Of a stretch of DNA of 64,000 nt, positions 36,201 to 48,626 are shown one piece after another. A program made the translations under genes and the position numbers. Source of the stretch: Sclerotinia nivalis (taxonomy: Eukaryota; Ascomycota; Leotiomycetes; Helotiales; Sclerotiniaceae). Position 1 is the first letter of the stretch; the number at the start of each line of letters is the position of its first letter. The notes under the pieces were generated by a model, which worked only from the letters and a program-made list of their open reading frames with translations, had not been told where the DNA came from and ran no database searches. The stretch lies in the NCBI GenBank assembly GCA_029531795.1, contig JAPEIS010000003.1, forward strand, positions 2,852,001-2,916,000. Direction: 5' to 3'.

Positions 36201-37091
36201 TCACTTGTACCGACCCGAAATATCTACACCTTCCCATGTAAGTTCTCTTCCAATTAGAGGTCTGCTCAAGGGCAGGGATTCCCCAGTTTTTACAATGTAA
36301 CAAAACGTGGTCATCAGATTGCCAAGTAAAGCTTTATTGGAGAAGGATAAATTGTCCTTCAAGATTGAAGAGCTTACTTCTCCGAAAAGTGCGGTCATAG
36401 GATCAGAGGTATAAAAAATACCGACAACACCAACAAGTCGTCCAATGGAATGAAAAAACAAAATGAACGGAAGATTCGGCAAAGTGGGTCCAGCATAAAA
36501 GAAGATATTCAAGGGTGTGTTCGTTCCCACAAGCCATATCAAGGCAGCACAAGATGTTACTTTTATGTCAGAAATCATTGCGACGACGAGTACGAAGCAT
36601 CACATTACAGAATATTGACCACTAAAAGCCTCTGTCATGTCATATATTTCCCCAACAAGCCCCACATACATAGTCAGTTCATGCCACTTAGGCTGAGGTA
36701 GAAAAATCTTCCATTGTCTGTTGTGTACCTCAAGATCGAGCTGCACTTTGCTCAATTGTGGGGAAATCTTGAGATCGTCGCTGCACTCAATCTCTTGCTC
36801 CTCAGTCACTTGCCATAGTGCAGAATTCCTGATCAAGCTCGGAGAATGCCCTTCCGCGTTGTATTTGTGATGCTGCGAAATGTTGGCACTATCCACGTAA
36901 TTCATACTCTCTCTAGACTCAAGGCCTGATGTCTCATGGAGGCCACGAATCCCAACACAATCAATGCACAATCCTTCAACGCCCCGTTTCTTCCTGTACT
37001 CCAGTACCTTAGCAAACAGAGTAGACTTGATTGATTTCTCTAATACGCAATCCCGTTTTATCTCCTGATGGCATGAGTAGCAATAATGCAA
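36201..37091 (-). CDS. Putative membrane protein with N-terminal Cys-rich segment, unknown
   Basis: Two segments (about 37091-36620 and 36559-36201) join in frame through a 60-nt intron with a weak GTCAAT donor and a good TCTGACAT...AAAG 3' end. The result is about 276 residues. The N-terminal part is Cys-rich (HYCYSCHQE ... GLCIDCVG), suggesting a small zinc ribbon. The C-terminal part is hydrophobic (MYVGLVGEIYDMTEAFS, CAALIWLVGTNTPLNIFFYAG, LPFILFFHSIGRLVGVVGIFY), consistent with three or so membrane segments. No family is recognised. The first segment has no ATG, and its frame is open only to about 37125. A GTGAGC donor at about 37132 suggests a further 5' exon, possibly the FMVFIITFGST frame near 37140-37190. 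It could equally be an eroding gene. Confidence 0.4.
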
Positions 37092-37228
37092 AAAGCTCTC
37101 AAATAATTGCAGAGGAAGAGCACATCAAGGCCTAGCTCACCTGTCGACCCGAATGTGATGATGAAGACCATAAATTCGTGATTCTGACCTGCTAAGCCAA
37201 GGCCTTGATGCGTTGATTCTATCCCTGC

Positions 37229-39230
37229 TCATATCAGCCAGCGCCTCACTCGATCCTCCACGGTCTCCTCAAACGGATGAGTAGTATGCCGAGCGCTTGG
37301 TAAAGATACAGGGAGTAGTCCTCGAGCCGGTCGAACGCCAAATATTACCTCCACGGCTGCTCTAAAAGCCGATACAGTAGGCTCATATATTGCGATGTAA
37401 TTTTTTATGACATCCCTATCTTCAAGAAAATCGTACGGATCACAAGTTGCGATTGTGATGAACTTTTTGTTCGGAATAAGAGACTTGCCTAGAAATCGTC
37501 CCATAGCCTTCTGATAGGGACTGAGGGTCGCATTTCTGGTCGCAAGAATTATCATATCAGCCTCCGCAAAATGAATTATGTCCTTGTGACCTGGACCTAA
37601 TAAATATTCCTCGTTGAACTGTATATTAATGATAGATTCACAATAAGGCTTGAGAGTTTCAATATACGAGGTGAGCAGTGGGGATCGAGCTGCTCTATCC
37701 TCACCACTGTCAACAGCACCACCCCCTAGATGTGCCTCTGATGCGAACAACAATAAAACCTTCATGGAATTTCTTGGAATTGAAATATATCCCGGCTCAG
37801 TGCGGACAACAGTTGTGCTCTTGGCATAAACTTCTGACGCAACTTTTGATGATTCTTCGTTAAGCATTTGAACATTCGAGTTAGAATCAGCCGTTGAAAC
37901 ACTCGTGGATGCATATTTAGTCTTTAGTCGTATAACTCGATTTACTGAAGACTCAATCACTTCCCGAGAAATCTCACCAGATTTTACTGCAGCAATAACA
38001 GCTTCAATGGCACCGACTTGAGCATTCATTGTGTGACACACCATGACACAGTCAGTTCCTGCCTAGATGCACAAGGTTTCAGTATTGGCTTTTGTAAGAA
38101 TATCCGTGATACTGACCTTTAATGCCATGACTGCTCCTTTCTCTGTCCCATAAGTTGCTCTAACTCCGTCCATTTCTAAACAATCACTTACTATCAGGCC
38201 ATCATAGTTCATCTCCTGGCGCAAGATTCTTATTGCATCGGGGCTCAAGCTAGCGGGCAATTGGTTGGTGGCTACGTTAGAATTGCTATTTAACTGAGGT
38301 AGAGATATGTGAGCAGTCATAATAGCATCTACACCAGCTTTCACGGCGCGCCAGAATGGTACCAGCTCACAGGCTTCTAATTCCTCTTTGGATTTAGTAA
38401 TAACCGGAAGGCCATGATGGGAGTCAACGGCCGTATCACCATGGCCAGGAAAATGTTTGACGCAGGATAGGATGCCATTTTGCTGTAAACCTTCCACTTG
38501 AGCTGATACAAATGTTCCAACTGTCTCGGGATCATCTGAAAATGATCTCACTCCAATGACTGGGTTCTTTGGTTCTGAATTTATGTCTGCAACGGGGGCA
38601 TAATTCATGCTGATACCATATGCTTTCAATATTTTGGCTGTGCATTCAGCAACCGTGAAAGCATTTGACGGATCATTGGTCGCTCCCAAAGCCATCGAAC
38701 CAGGAAGTTCTGTTGCAATAGGTGGATTGACACGAGCCACTAGTCCATTTTCCTGGTCGATTGCAATGAAAAGACTCTGAGCATGTCCAGAATCTTTTGC
38801 GATCTTTTGTAATGAAGCAGTTAATTGGATAAGTTGGGCCGCGTCTGAGACATTTCTCTGAAAAAGTATGATGGTTCCAACTCTGTGAATTGTGATGAGA
38901 GTCTTGATATCTTCGTTGGTAACATGGCCATCGAATCCAACAATAAAAAGCTGCATTATCATTAAAGTCAGTATGATAAATCGATTGCGCCATCGCATTT
39001 CGAGGTTATGCCATTCCTCCGTCCGTCTACGAATCCCATGACATTGGGAAGATTGAGTAATTGAAAGATGTAGCGAAAATACCATGAATCGCCATAAAGT
39101 ACGACAAGGATTCAAAGACTTTAAGACATACCTGTCCAACTTTCTCCTTCAGTTCTTCATCAGACCACTGATTGGTTGCTTCACCTGCTTGGCCTTCAGA
39201 TACCATCGCCATTCTTTGTGTTTGGTGCAT
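37229..39230 (-). CDS. GH3 family beta-N-acetylglucosaminidase-like protein (NagZ type)
   Basis: Three exons (39230-39132, 38950-38117, 38062-37229) give 588 residues. After a 33-residue leader, LFIVGFDGHVTNEDIKTLI...GTIILFQRNV begins a GH3 TIM barrel of the bacterial NagZ/BglX-short type. The key motifs are FIAIDQENGLVARV, KHFPGHGDTAVDSHHGLP (the His loop that supplies acid/base help in NagZ enzymes) and GLIVSDCLEMDGV (Asp nucleophile). A C-terminal alpha/beta sandwich region follows (KVLLLFASEAHLGG ... PARGLLPVSLP). NagZ-type enzymes remove beta-linked N-acetylglucosamine, so chitin or peptidoglycan fragments are likely substrates. No signal peptide is seen, implying an intracellular enzyme. 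The first intron is 181 nt, longer than neighbours. It is divergent from the ATG22-like gene, so co-regulation is possible. The bacterial look suggests old horizontal transfer, which is untested. Confidence 0.9.
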
Positions 39231-39673
39231 CTTTATGATGAGAGAAGCTTCGTAAGGGATTCAAACATGAATTCCTTCCATTATGACTCCGCATTTGGCA
39301 GCCAACCAAGTGAAATCAGTGCCTGCCCAAATGGGAAATTTAAGGAGCACGTGTGGAGGAGGTTGGAATCAGGACAGAGATAAGAGTTGAGAACTAATCA
39401 CGTGATGTGGTTCTGACCGGAGTTCCCTAATCCCAAGCCGACTTTGATCTCAAAGACTCTTGTTGGCTAATAGGGTGTTAACAATATTGCAATGGAGAAA
39501 TTTCGGGTGCAACGTGATAATGTTCTCTTGCTTGAAGAGTGAAACACGACAAGTCCATTTTTGTACGACGAGAGACTACTTCTTATAGACATGAAGAGCT
39601 TCTCTTATCAAAATGTCTTCCTCTATTCGAATACGCGTTTTAGAGAGAGCCATTATCAAAAGAGAGAATAAGT
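39231..39673. promoter_or_regulatory. Shared promoter region of the GH3 and ATG22-like genes
   Basis: A 443-bp divergent spacer with no open frame of interest. Both start codons face outward from it. A TATA-like or factor-specific site could not be chosen with confidence. Confidence 0.45.
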
Positions 39674-41675
39674 ATGAACTCTCTTGAGATTAATCGAACT
39701 GACGACCGCACCACAAGAGCAAACGGTGATGAAACTAATCTCGATGATACGAAGACCGATTGCATCAAGCATAGTCTAGATAAATATGAAAAGTTATTTG
39801 GTATCGACGAAGAATCCTCTAATCAGCCTACAACGACTAGGAGAGAGTTATGGTCGTACTATCTTTATTACAACGTGAGCGCCATCCCATCACCATTATG
39901 GAGTATTCTAACTGTCAATCTCTAGGGAAATAATGGAGTAGGGCCGGCAAACTATTCTCAGACTCTTTTTCAATCTGCTCTTAATAATGCTGGGTGGGAT
40001 CCCGCGATTACAACTATTAAGACAGGGAATTGTACCACAGGAGGTTGTGTAATCCCCTGGGGTTACGGTACTAGGTCTGTTTCTAGTGTGGTTTTACTTG
40101 CAAATGGGATTTGCTTCACCATTATGACGATAATTTTTGTGGTCTTTGGATCCGTTGCAGATTATTCGAATTTTGGGAGATGGATACTTTTGTTTCTTAC
40201 TGTCGTGGTAAGTGGCGAATTCCTGGCGTGGAGGTTACACTGACGGATATAGGGTTGGGTTTTCCAATACGGAATGATAGCCATCAGAGAGCCTGATCAG
40301 TGGCCTACAGCTATGGTATTATATATCATATCATACATTTCATACGGCGTTAGTATCTTCATTGCTTCACTTACATCCTGGCATTAACATGGGGGTGAAT
40401 AGACAACATTAGTATTCTACTATTCATTATTTCCCAGATTAGCCCGCTACATGCCTCATGTTCGAAAAGCTCGAGAGGAAGACCTCAAAAATAATAAGAT
40501 CAATCAAGATGAATATGATAAAATAGAAAGCATGGAAAGAAACCATATTAGCAATATCTCTACTGTTCATGCCAGTATTGGATACGTTCTTGTGCTAGCA
40601 CTTAGTCTTTCTGTCCTGATTCCATTGCGAGGGGATCTCTTTGCCAACAATCTTGCTTTGTGCCTCACCAACTCATGTAAGCAACCATAGGCAAATATTC
40701 CATCATGCTTCTCGCTGAACATCTGCAGATTGGCTTGTCCTTGGCCTTCCCTGGTTCATTTTCCAACAATCACGCACTGGGCCACCTATACCAAAAGGCA
40801 GTTCGTTTTGGACTATCGGCTTGAAACAAGTCTATCATTCCATCCGTGAAATTCGTCATCTCCCTCGAACTTTTACTTATCTCCTCGCATCCTTCATGCT
40901 TGCTGATGGCTTTAATACAACTATCACTCTCATCTTCATTATCCAAAACGAAGTCATCTCTTTCTCCTTCCTCCAATTAAGCTACCTTGGACTATCACAA
41001 GCTGCCACCTCCACGGTCTCTACTTTCGCATTTTGGTACATTCAACAGTATTTTGGCATTCGGACCAAATCTATGTTCATCGTAACCAACGTCTTTAGCG
41101 TTTTAATTCCACTCTATGGTGTGATCGGATTGTGGTCCGATAAGGTAGGCTATCACCGTGTTTATGACTTTTGGGTCTACAATATTGTTTTTGGATTATT
41201 TCAAGCGCCGTATTATGCTTATTCACAAACCATGATGAGCGAGGTTACTCCTAGAGGATATGAGGGAATGTTCTTTGGGTTATTTGGGATTACTAATCGA
41301 GCTGTATGTTATAATTCGCTCCTTTCCTTACATTTCGTGATTTTGAACTGATCAATAGCTACATCAGTCTTCAATCATTGGCCCATACGTCATCCAAGCC
41401 ATTATAAATAACACCAATAATAATTGGATGGGATTTCCGTTCCTATTCGCACTATGCACTTTTGCGAGTATACTCATTTGGTTTGTGGATGTTGAGAAAG
41501 GAAGAGAGGATTGCAGGAGATACGTCGAAGAACGGAAAGCTGTCCATGAGGTTAGTAGTATATGTCTCAGATATATCACCTTATTGTTCTGGCTTGTTCT
41601 CTGACCCCCATACCATAGCGACAAGCTTTTACTAGCACAATCCCACTGCAAGTACAAACGCAGAATGCCCTTTAG
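39674..41675 (+). CDS. ATG22-like vacuolar amino-acid efflux protein (MFS fold)
   Basis: Seven exons (39674-39874, 39926-40207, 40253-40348, 40403-40676, 40729-41303, 41368-41550, 41619-41675) give about 555 residues. The block RRELWSYYLYYNGNNGVGPANYSQTLFQ is the hallmark N-terminal motif of the Atg22 family, and it is reconstituted across the first intron. About 12 hydrophobic segments follow, with the signature stretches FGSVADYSNFGRW, YIQQYFGIRTKSMFIV, and EVTPRGYEGMFFGLFGITNRASSIIGPYVIQAI (again joined across an intron). In yeast Atg22 exports amino acids from the vacuole after autophagic breakdown. Fungi carry several paralogues, so this need not be the orthologue. The 3' end is the weakest part: the last 19 residues depend on a GTTAGT intron at 41551-41618. 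Confidence 0.87.
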
Positions 41676-43837
41676 GTGTTCATTTTCTTCACTCAGGAAT
41701 GATTATTTTTCACTCCGACTCTACTCCAACGCGACTTTCAACTCTCGAAAATAGTCCAAACACAAAATGTCCGAGACCATGAATCCCAATTCGATGATCC
41801 CTCCAGCTTCACATCAGTGTTGCTTCGCGTCAGTCATTTTACCTGTCAAGAATAATCCAGACATTGAAATCGTCAGCATTCATGCTTGAATAATAAGTCG
41901 GCATTGATACAAATTGCTGTAGATAGATGCTTAAATATTTTGCAAATATACACAGACACGATAACACCGGGGATTTTGCTTGCATCTCAATAATCTGCGG
42001 ATGTGAGATTTGATGCGAGAAAGGTTCTCCCAACGTGACTATGAATTTCAATGTGCTGCAGAGTTCATACTACTTTGAACGTCTGAATCTGATTTAAAAA
42101 AACAATATGATCTCTCCCGCCTATTTACCTCATAAACTTTCAATATACGATCAGAATTCACAATGCAAGGGGCACTGAAGTCTTGCATACCTCATATCCT
42201 TCTCCCGTATCAAAATATACCACCGACAATGGCATGGTCTCCCAAACTTCATCCTATCCACTCATATTTGGACCTTTCGCTCGAGAAAGAGCAATGGTAT
42301 AACTAACTTACTTATTCAGAGCATATCACTCCAAGCAGATACATATGCCAAATCTTCACAGTCCTCATTAAGTCCCAGTGACACTAGATCTTTCCATATA
42401 ACCAGAGATGGAGATTCAGCACTAACACTTTTGCGAATGCAGAGCGGAATGTAGTCTTAATTTTCTGAACTTCTAAATCACTATCATAGAATAGGTCGAC
42501 CTAAAAATGAAGCTGCTTTGTCGGTATGATATTTCTCCGAAAAATAGTTCAATACTCTCCTTGCGACGATATCACGGATGGTTTTATAATTAAGACATAT
42601 AGACGGGTGCCAGGTACAGATGAAAACTAATCAATAATTCAGGAGTGATATAGCGGGATATCTTATTCTGTCACATCAAATCAAATCAAAGAGGATTACC
42701 TATTGAACTATAAAGCGAATGGTGAGATATAATTAAATATTCCACATCCAAGACGTCCTATGCCCAGCACATAAGGTTATACCAGTCAATATTAATCACT
42801 CACTAACCCTAAATACAAATAACACATCCTTCGAAATTTCGAAATTTCAAACCAACAATCAATAATCAACATCCCATAAAAAATAGAATATTCCATCCAT
42901 CTGCTCTCCACTTCCCGAAACCTCAACCTCAACCTCAATATCAAACCAAAAACCTTCCGATAATCGATAATCACATGATTCAATCCATATTCATTAGCTT
43001 ATTTCTCCGACTTAGTCCCGCTATTTGTATCCCATCCCATCCAATCCTATCCTCTACCTCGATCCTATCCCATGCTTCCTTTCGTCCGAAAACACCTCCC
43101 CCTTTCCTTCCTTTCCTTCCTTCCCTTCCAAAAAAAAAACACCAACCACCATAAAACCCCGATATACAACTAAACAACCCAACACACAACTCACGAGTCA
43201 ACCACCACGCACAGTCCCTCAAACCACCAAACCCTGGAGAAATCTCGGCATGTAGAACCATCTGCCGCACTCCGTACTCCGTCCGTACCTACTCACCATA
43301 CAACATGATCCGACAATCGATCCACGAGGAAAATCTCGCGATAAAAATTTTTGGGTAAGATCTTATCATGTTCTAGATTTCTAGATTTCTAGATCTGCGG
43401 CTCGGAAATTTCTTGGGAATGGATGGGGTTGGAGGTTTGAGTTTCGGGGATGGTTTTATGTGATGTATGGATGATGGAGGATAGAGGTTAGAGGATAGAT
43501 GGTTACATATATTAGTTTCCCTTTTACATTTCTTTGTTATTGTGATGCTGTATATCTAGTAGTCGATATCCTTGGTTTTAGTTTAGGACGGAATATTCAT
43601 TCATTTATTTATCTATAATCATCATTACCTCACCTCACTCACCTCACCTCACTCCACTTCCCTTCACCCCATCAAACCTCATCACACCACACCCCATCAT
43701 ACCACACCACATCACACGTTACGCCACCTCACTCCAATCCCCAAACCCAAAACCCAAACCCCCCCCCCCCAAATCGACACTAAAACAATCCATTATCAAC
43801 ACCCACCTCCAACCCCAACAAAACAACAAACATAGCC
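41676..43837. other. 2.2-kb spacer without a gene
   Basis: AT-rich DNA. It contains a pyrimidine-rich TTCCTTTCC run and oligo-A near 43090-43140, TCTAGATT repeats near 43373-43397, a CACCTCACTC/CATCACACC repeat zone at about 43625-43735 and an oligo-C tract near 43760. Frames across these tracts are low complexity. Confidence 0.5.
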
Positions 43838-44026
43838 ATGCCCCCAACCCTCCAAACCCTCTGGCAAACCCTCAAAAAGCCCTTTTCCTCCCTCCACCTC
43901 CCCAAATTCGCCATAACCTATCCAGAGAGCGCACAAACGGGCAACGGCCCCGCCGATTTCTTTTCCACGCCCATTAGAACCGAGAGTCAGACGAGGGAAT
44001 GGGAACGGAGGATGATTAGACGATAG
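43838..44026 (+). CDS. Small 62-residue protein, hypothetical
   Basis: A complete frame with a favourable start context (CATAGCCATGC) after a CAAC/CAAA-rich leader of the type seen in fungal 5' UTRs. The product, LWQTLKKPFSSLHLPKF...FFSTPIRTESQTREWERRMIRR, is compositionally balanced, unlike the repeat-driven frames around it. It starts with an amphipathic, basic segment that could target mitochondria and ends with an Arg/Glu-rich helix. No family is recognised. Transcription must be confirmed, since a frame of this length may arise by chance. Confidence 0.45.
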   Translation: MPPTLQTLWQTLKKPFSSLHLPKFAITYPESAQTGNGPADFFSTPIRTESQTREWERRMIRR

Positions 44027-45570
44027 ACTTTACTTTTTATGTTTTTTAGAAAGTACAATGGGGAGTTAGGATTTAGATAAAGGAGGAAAGGGGGAAAGAG
44101 ATGAACAGATGAACAGATGAGGAGATAGGGGGTATATGGAGTTCGGAAGGCTGCGGAAAGGAAGGAAAAAAGGAAGAGAAAAGTGAGGGGAAGTGCAGGG
44201 ATATAATGGGAACGGAACAGAATACGAGGCGAATATTGGAGTTGACTACCTGTAGAGAGAGGAAAATCGGGATGGTGATTGGGGAGAGGAGTTGGATTGC
44301 GGATATTGGATTGGCTTTATTATGGGGATTTGGGATATACAGAATCCATACGAATGTTGAGAAGAATCAGTGGAATTGAGAAGAGGGAATAGGAAAGAGG
44401 AAAGCGCATACGACATAACACGGCAGGCTAACAAGCGCATTGGAAAACTCGAAAATACCACTCCTTTTCCTTAATCGCGAAAATGATACTTCTGCTTTTT
44501 AGACTATTAATATCTATACCATCCATTTAATCATTCAATAATATTTCCACCAGCTATAATAATCACTAGCCAAAACAAAAGTCTGTTCATGATTATCTTT
44601 CCAAACAGAAAAATCCCCCAAATTCTCATGAACTACTTCACTTCATTGATAGTTTGAGATAGTTTCACACCACCACCTACCTATTACCTACACTTCAAAT
44701 ACCAAGAGTGCGAGGCTAATGCTGTAAAAAAAATAGACATTCGAGTTTGACTTGAACTCTGCATGTGAATAAATGATCGTTGCGTTCAATCGCATCCATA
44801 GACAAGCATCCATAGAGAATCATCCATCTCAATATAAAAGGTGCCATTAATCATCTTCCTCTTCCTCTTCCTCGTCTATATAGATATAGATGAAGAAACG
44901 AGAGTAATGGGTTTGCATAGCAAGATGTGGAACTACCACTTAAGTTAAAGGTCGAAGTTCGAGACCTATCTCGTCTCTGTACTGTATCCACCGTTACACA
45001 CACCATTGCTCGGATGTCGAATCACAACATCATCCACCTGTACAGAATCATCCTTCGTCAAAAGATATTTTAATATTTGATTCATTGCATTCCTCTTCAG
45101 AGATATGCGGATACGCACTTCTTTTCTCTAGCTCACAACTCACAACTCGCAGCCCATAGCCCAGGCTCATATCCCACATCTCATAAATTCCAGAAGAAAC
45201 CAAGTAGCCAGTCAGCAACCGGCAAAATTATATTCTCATCTTGATCTTCCCAAAGCCATCCTGACACAAACTCCATTCGCCACAATGCATTCGAGTAACC
45301 TTCCATTCCTTTCCCTACTAATCAAGCCAATAATTTGATAGCCCTCCTATCCATCCCAGCCAGGAGCAGATCAAAACAAAATTAATTCAGACTGTGCCAT
45401 AATAGCTCCAAAACGCCCATCTCATCACATCCCAGCCTTGTTTGCGAAATGAAAAGAAATATCGTACAACCAGTTAGGCAGTCAGGTAGCACAAATTCGA
45501 AAAGAAATCATGGATGCCAATAATAAATCAGATTGGGGCACCATGTTCCCTAGCTATCACACTTTTGTAA
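44027..45570. other. 1.5-kb spacer
   Basis: A purine-rich tract (about 44075-44240) follows the small ORF. The rest is AT-rich, with a CTTCCT repeat near 44847-44875. A tRNA-like T-arm at about 44950-44975 was considered and rejected. No gene is seen. Confidence 0.45.
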
Positions 45571-47602
45571 TTAGCGATTTTGGAAGCTCGGCCTAAAAGC
45601 AGGAGCTGCACCATTCAGACCAGAAGATCCGGAAGTAAATTGTTTTTTCGGTGGAGGTCTTGCAGGTGATTCTTCTTCGTCATCACTACTGCATAAATCA
45701 ATAACTTCCGAAATCTGTCTCTTAGCACCTGTTGATGATGCCAATGGATTAGATCGATTAGATGGTGCTGCTGATAAGGAGTCGCGAGTACTTTGTGCTT
45801 GAATTCCAGTACTATTTGAGGTACCAGTACCAGTTCTGGTAATTGGTGTACTGGCTTTTCTTCCACCAGGGGAGAGTTCGATCAAGTCATCATCATCATC
45901 GGAGAAATCGCTTGAGGCTACGCCTGGTCGTGATGATATGGTGTCTGGCCTGTTGTAAAGTTTCCACTGTCCCTCTGGTTCTACTGTGACTTGATCCACA
46001 GATTTTGATGTACTTTGTAATATGTTCTTTACATATCTTGAAATATGTCAGCAAATCTCATAATGCGTGCAGAAAGGTTGTACTTACTCATCAACAACTA
46101 ATATCTCAAAAGGCGCAGGACTGTTGCATATTGGACATAACCAAGTTGGCCCTTGTTCTTGTAGTTGAAGATAAGAAGTAGCATCGAAACATTGGTTATG
46201 TCTGCATGATATTGATCGACAAGGTAAATCAATCCGTAAAGTCGATAATGGACACTTCAATGATAGAACCGAAGCAGTGGCTACAATATCGGCATCTCTT
46301 GATTTATGAATCACTTACAAAGATTAGGACAGAGACATGAAATATTGAGAGGATGATATCTTACTGTCATTGACCACTGATTCCTTGGTAATCTTTTTGC
46401 CAACCTCCAATCTCTTAACCAAGTCTTTGACGGGAACTAGCTTGACCACATATATAACCAAATAGAATTTCTATAATCAATGTTAGCATTGCAACTCTAC
46501 GGTACCAAAGTCAACAGCACATTGTAAATCCTATAGAAGTACATGGTAGGATCGTGAATGGTGGATATTAACCTCAGACGCGACGAAAGCTCCATTGAGA
46601 CCTGCCTTTGTAGTCAACGCATAGGTCATCTCGACGGTGTTTTGATATCCAGGAACTTTTAACCTTAGTTCCTTGGTAATATCCACGGGCCGAGTTGATC
46701 CAGGTTTGTTTTTCAACCCTCGTAGGTTTGCCTTAATCTCTCCTGTGTTCACTTTGATCTCAGATTGATGAGGAAAAGCAATATCTTGTCTTCCATTACC
46801 TTCGCCCGCACAGAATACCATTACTTTTAAGGTTGGGTCGTTCATGACTCTTGACAATATAGGATGGTTCTGAACCTTGACTGGTATGTTCACGGTGTGA
46901 CGATGTTGGTTCATGGCTATTTAATAATGATTAGCATAACATTCGAAAACTCCAGACAAAATACCAACCATCACAAGTTTTGATCTCACCAATCTGCTCC
47001 ATGATATCGTAAAATGGACTTGGTTTGAACTCGAGCTCTATGAATAATTAGATCAGGCGCATAACTCTATCACCAAGGGCTCACGTACTCATTCCGTAAC
47101 CTATCGGCCTGTTATATGACGGCATGCTTGCTCTAGGTGTGGGATAATTTGTTGCGCCGCCGTTGGGTATTGAATTTGCTGCTGGTGAAGCTGAGTTTTG
47201 ATATGAACGTGGTGGGTTAACCCCAGCTGTTACTGTCTCCGGATTATCTATGATTCGTCTTAAGCGGTTGAATTTGGGCTCATCCTGCGCATTCGCATAG
47301 AATCTGATTCCTTTATAGAAAGAAAAGATTAGCTTTGATCTCTCTTATTGCAAGCTACCGCATAATGGCAGCGCCGGTAGACTGTAGCATGAGGCTGCGC
47401 GAATTCGCGATCATCGACTTCTTCAAGATACAAACAACCTACTATCGACAATTCTTGACTGTAACTCTGCCTTCACACCTTGCGTTCTCATATCCTCAGC
47501 GGAACATATGCTCTTCAATGTCGAGTTGAGCATTCCGCCATTTTTCACCTTTCGTACATATGGCTCTGGATCAAGGAAACCACCGCCCCCCATCGAGGCC
47601 AT
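45571..47602 (-). CDS. siz1: SIZ/PIAS-type E3 SUMO-protein ligase
   Basis: Seven exons on the minus strand (47602-47443, 47310-47089, 47037-46990, 46916-46573, 46470-46365, 46280-46088, 46036-45571) give about 512 residues. Residues about 25-55 (LNSTLKSICSAEDMRTQGVKAELQSRIVD) form a SAP DNA-binding motif. The PINIT region follows (KPSPFYDIMEQIAMNQHRHTVNIPVKVQ ... RLKVPGYQNTVEMTYALTTKAGLNGAF). The SP-RING is CPLSTLRIDLPCRSISCRHNQCFDATSYL...WLCPICNSPAPFEILVVDEYV, with Cys/His ligands in the usual order. The acidic tail carries LIELSPGG and EVIDLCSSDDEEE, both like SUMO-interacting motifs. These ligases direct SUMO onto nuclear targets such as PCNA and septins in yeast. It is divergent from the DUF2423 gene. 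Confidence 0.93.
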
Positions 47603-48104
47603 TTCCTATCGGTGGATGAGGAACAAGCTAAATCAATCAGCTTAAATTTTGGAAAGTTTTTAGAAATGGTGAAGTGATGAAATTTGTAAAGAGTAATAAG
47701 ATCAGATATTCCTTACGATATTGACGGGAGGAACGAGATGGCCTTTGTTTTTTTTTCCCTTTTCAATATTATTTGCTTTTTGGCTTTCTTGTACGTTGAA
47801 TGTGAATTTGTTCTATCTCCGAGTCGTAATGAAGTTCACGAAATCGAATTAGGTAGGCGGTGAATAATGAACTTTTGGTCGAATAATTTTTGATTGGATT
47901 TTTTGGTGGTTTGCCGCTAAGATAAAAGATTGAGTGGATGGAAATCTATCAAAATCAATTTCATTGCGCATTGAAAAGAAGTTTACATCAATTTTCTACA
48001 AGTTTTTATAATATTCTACATTACCGTACCGTATCCTGGAATATCCTACAATCTATTTTTTTGGTCATACATACATTCTCCATTCCTTCATTTCAATTCC
48101 AACA
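47603..48104. promoter_or_regulatory. Shared promoter region of the SIZ1 and DUF2423 genes
   Basis: About 500 bp between divergent starts, AT-rich with oligo-T runs near 47748-47765 and 48055-48062. A short frame at 47938-48156 overlaps it but has no features and conflicts with the DUF2423 start. Confidence 0.45.
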
Positions 48105-48626
48105 ATGGCTAAGGGTGCGCGCTCAAGTTCCATCAAGGCAAATAATTCCGCCTTGAAAGCCAAAGTATTTGGTCCGGTCGAGACTGCAAGAGCTGAGAGG
48201 TTGAATGCGAAACTTATGGAATTGATTTCTCAACCAAAGCCATCAGCGAAGACTGAAGATATTGATATGGAAGGGAAGGAGGGAAAGGACGTAGAGGGTA
48301 TGGAATGGATTATTCTTCTGAGGGAAATTGTCATCTAATAATCTATTCAGCATCTGCAAAAGATACTTCGAACGATGCCGCCGCAGCTCAAGAAAAGCCA
48401 TCCGAAAGTAATTAAAAATTTCATATCTCTAGCGCCTACTCGAATCTTTCTTTAACTGACATATGAAACCGCAGAAATGGAGGTAGATGCTATTAGCAAG
48501 GTCGGCTCAAAGTCAAAGAACCGTATTTCGAAGAGAAAAGTTAGCAGTCGCAAATCGCAAATGACTTTCACTACATATAAGAATGGAAAGAAAGTAGGAG
48601 GAGGTAGAAAGCAAAAGATCTATTGA
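48105..48626 (+). CDS. DUF2423 (YBL028C/LLPH-like) nucleolar protein
   Basis: Three exons (48105-48297, 48351-48407, 48475-48626) encode about 133 residues. The N-terminal block MAKGARSSSIKANNSALKAKVFGPVETARAERLNAKLMELISQPKP is the DUF2423 signature. The C-terminus (NRISKRKVSSRKSQMTFTTYKNGKKVGGGRKQKIY) is strongly basic and ends in the family's YKxGK pattern. Yeast YBL028C and animal LLPH are small nucleolar proteins linked to pre-ribosomes. The two introns are 53 and 67 nt; both were needed because each unspliced frame ends early. The function is inferred from homologues, not shown here. Confidence 0.88.

Noticed and set aside
44940..45010. Possible tRNA T-arm (GAAGTTCGAGACC-like)
   Set aside because: No matching acceptor, D or anticodon stem could be built around it.
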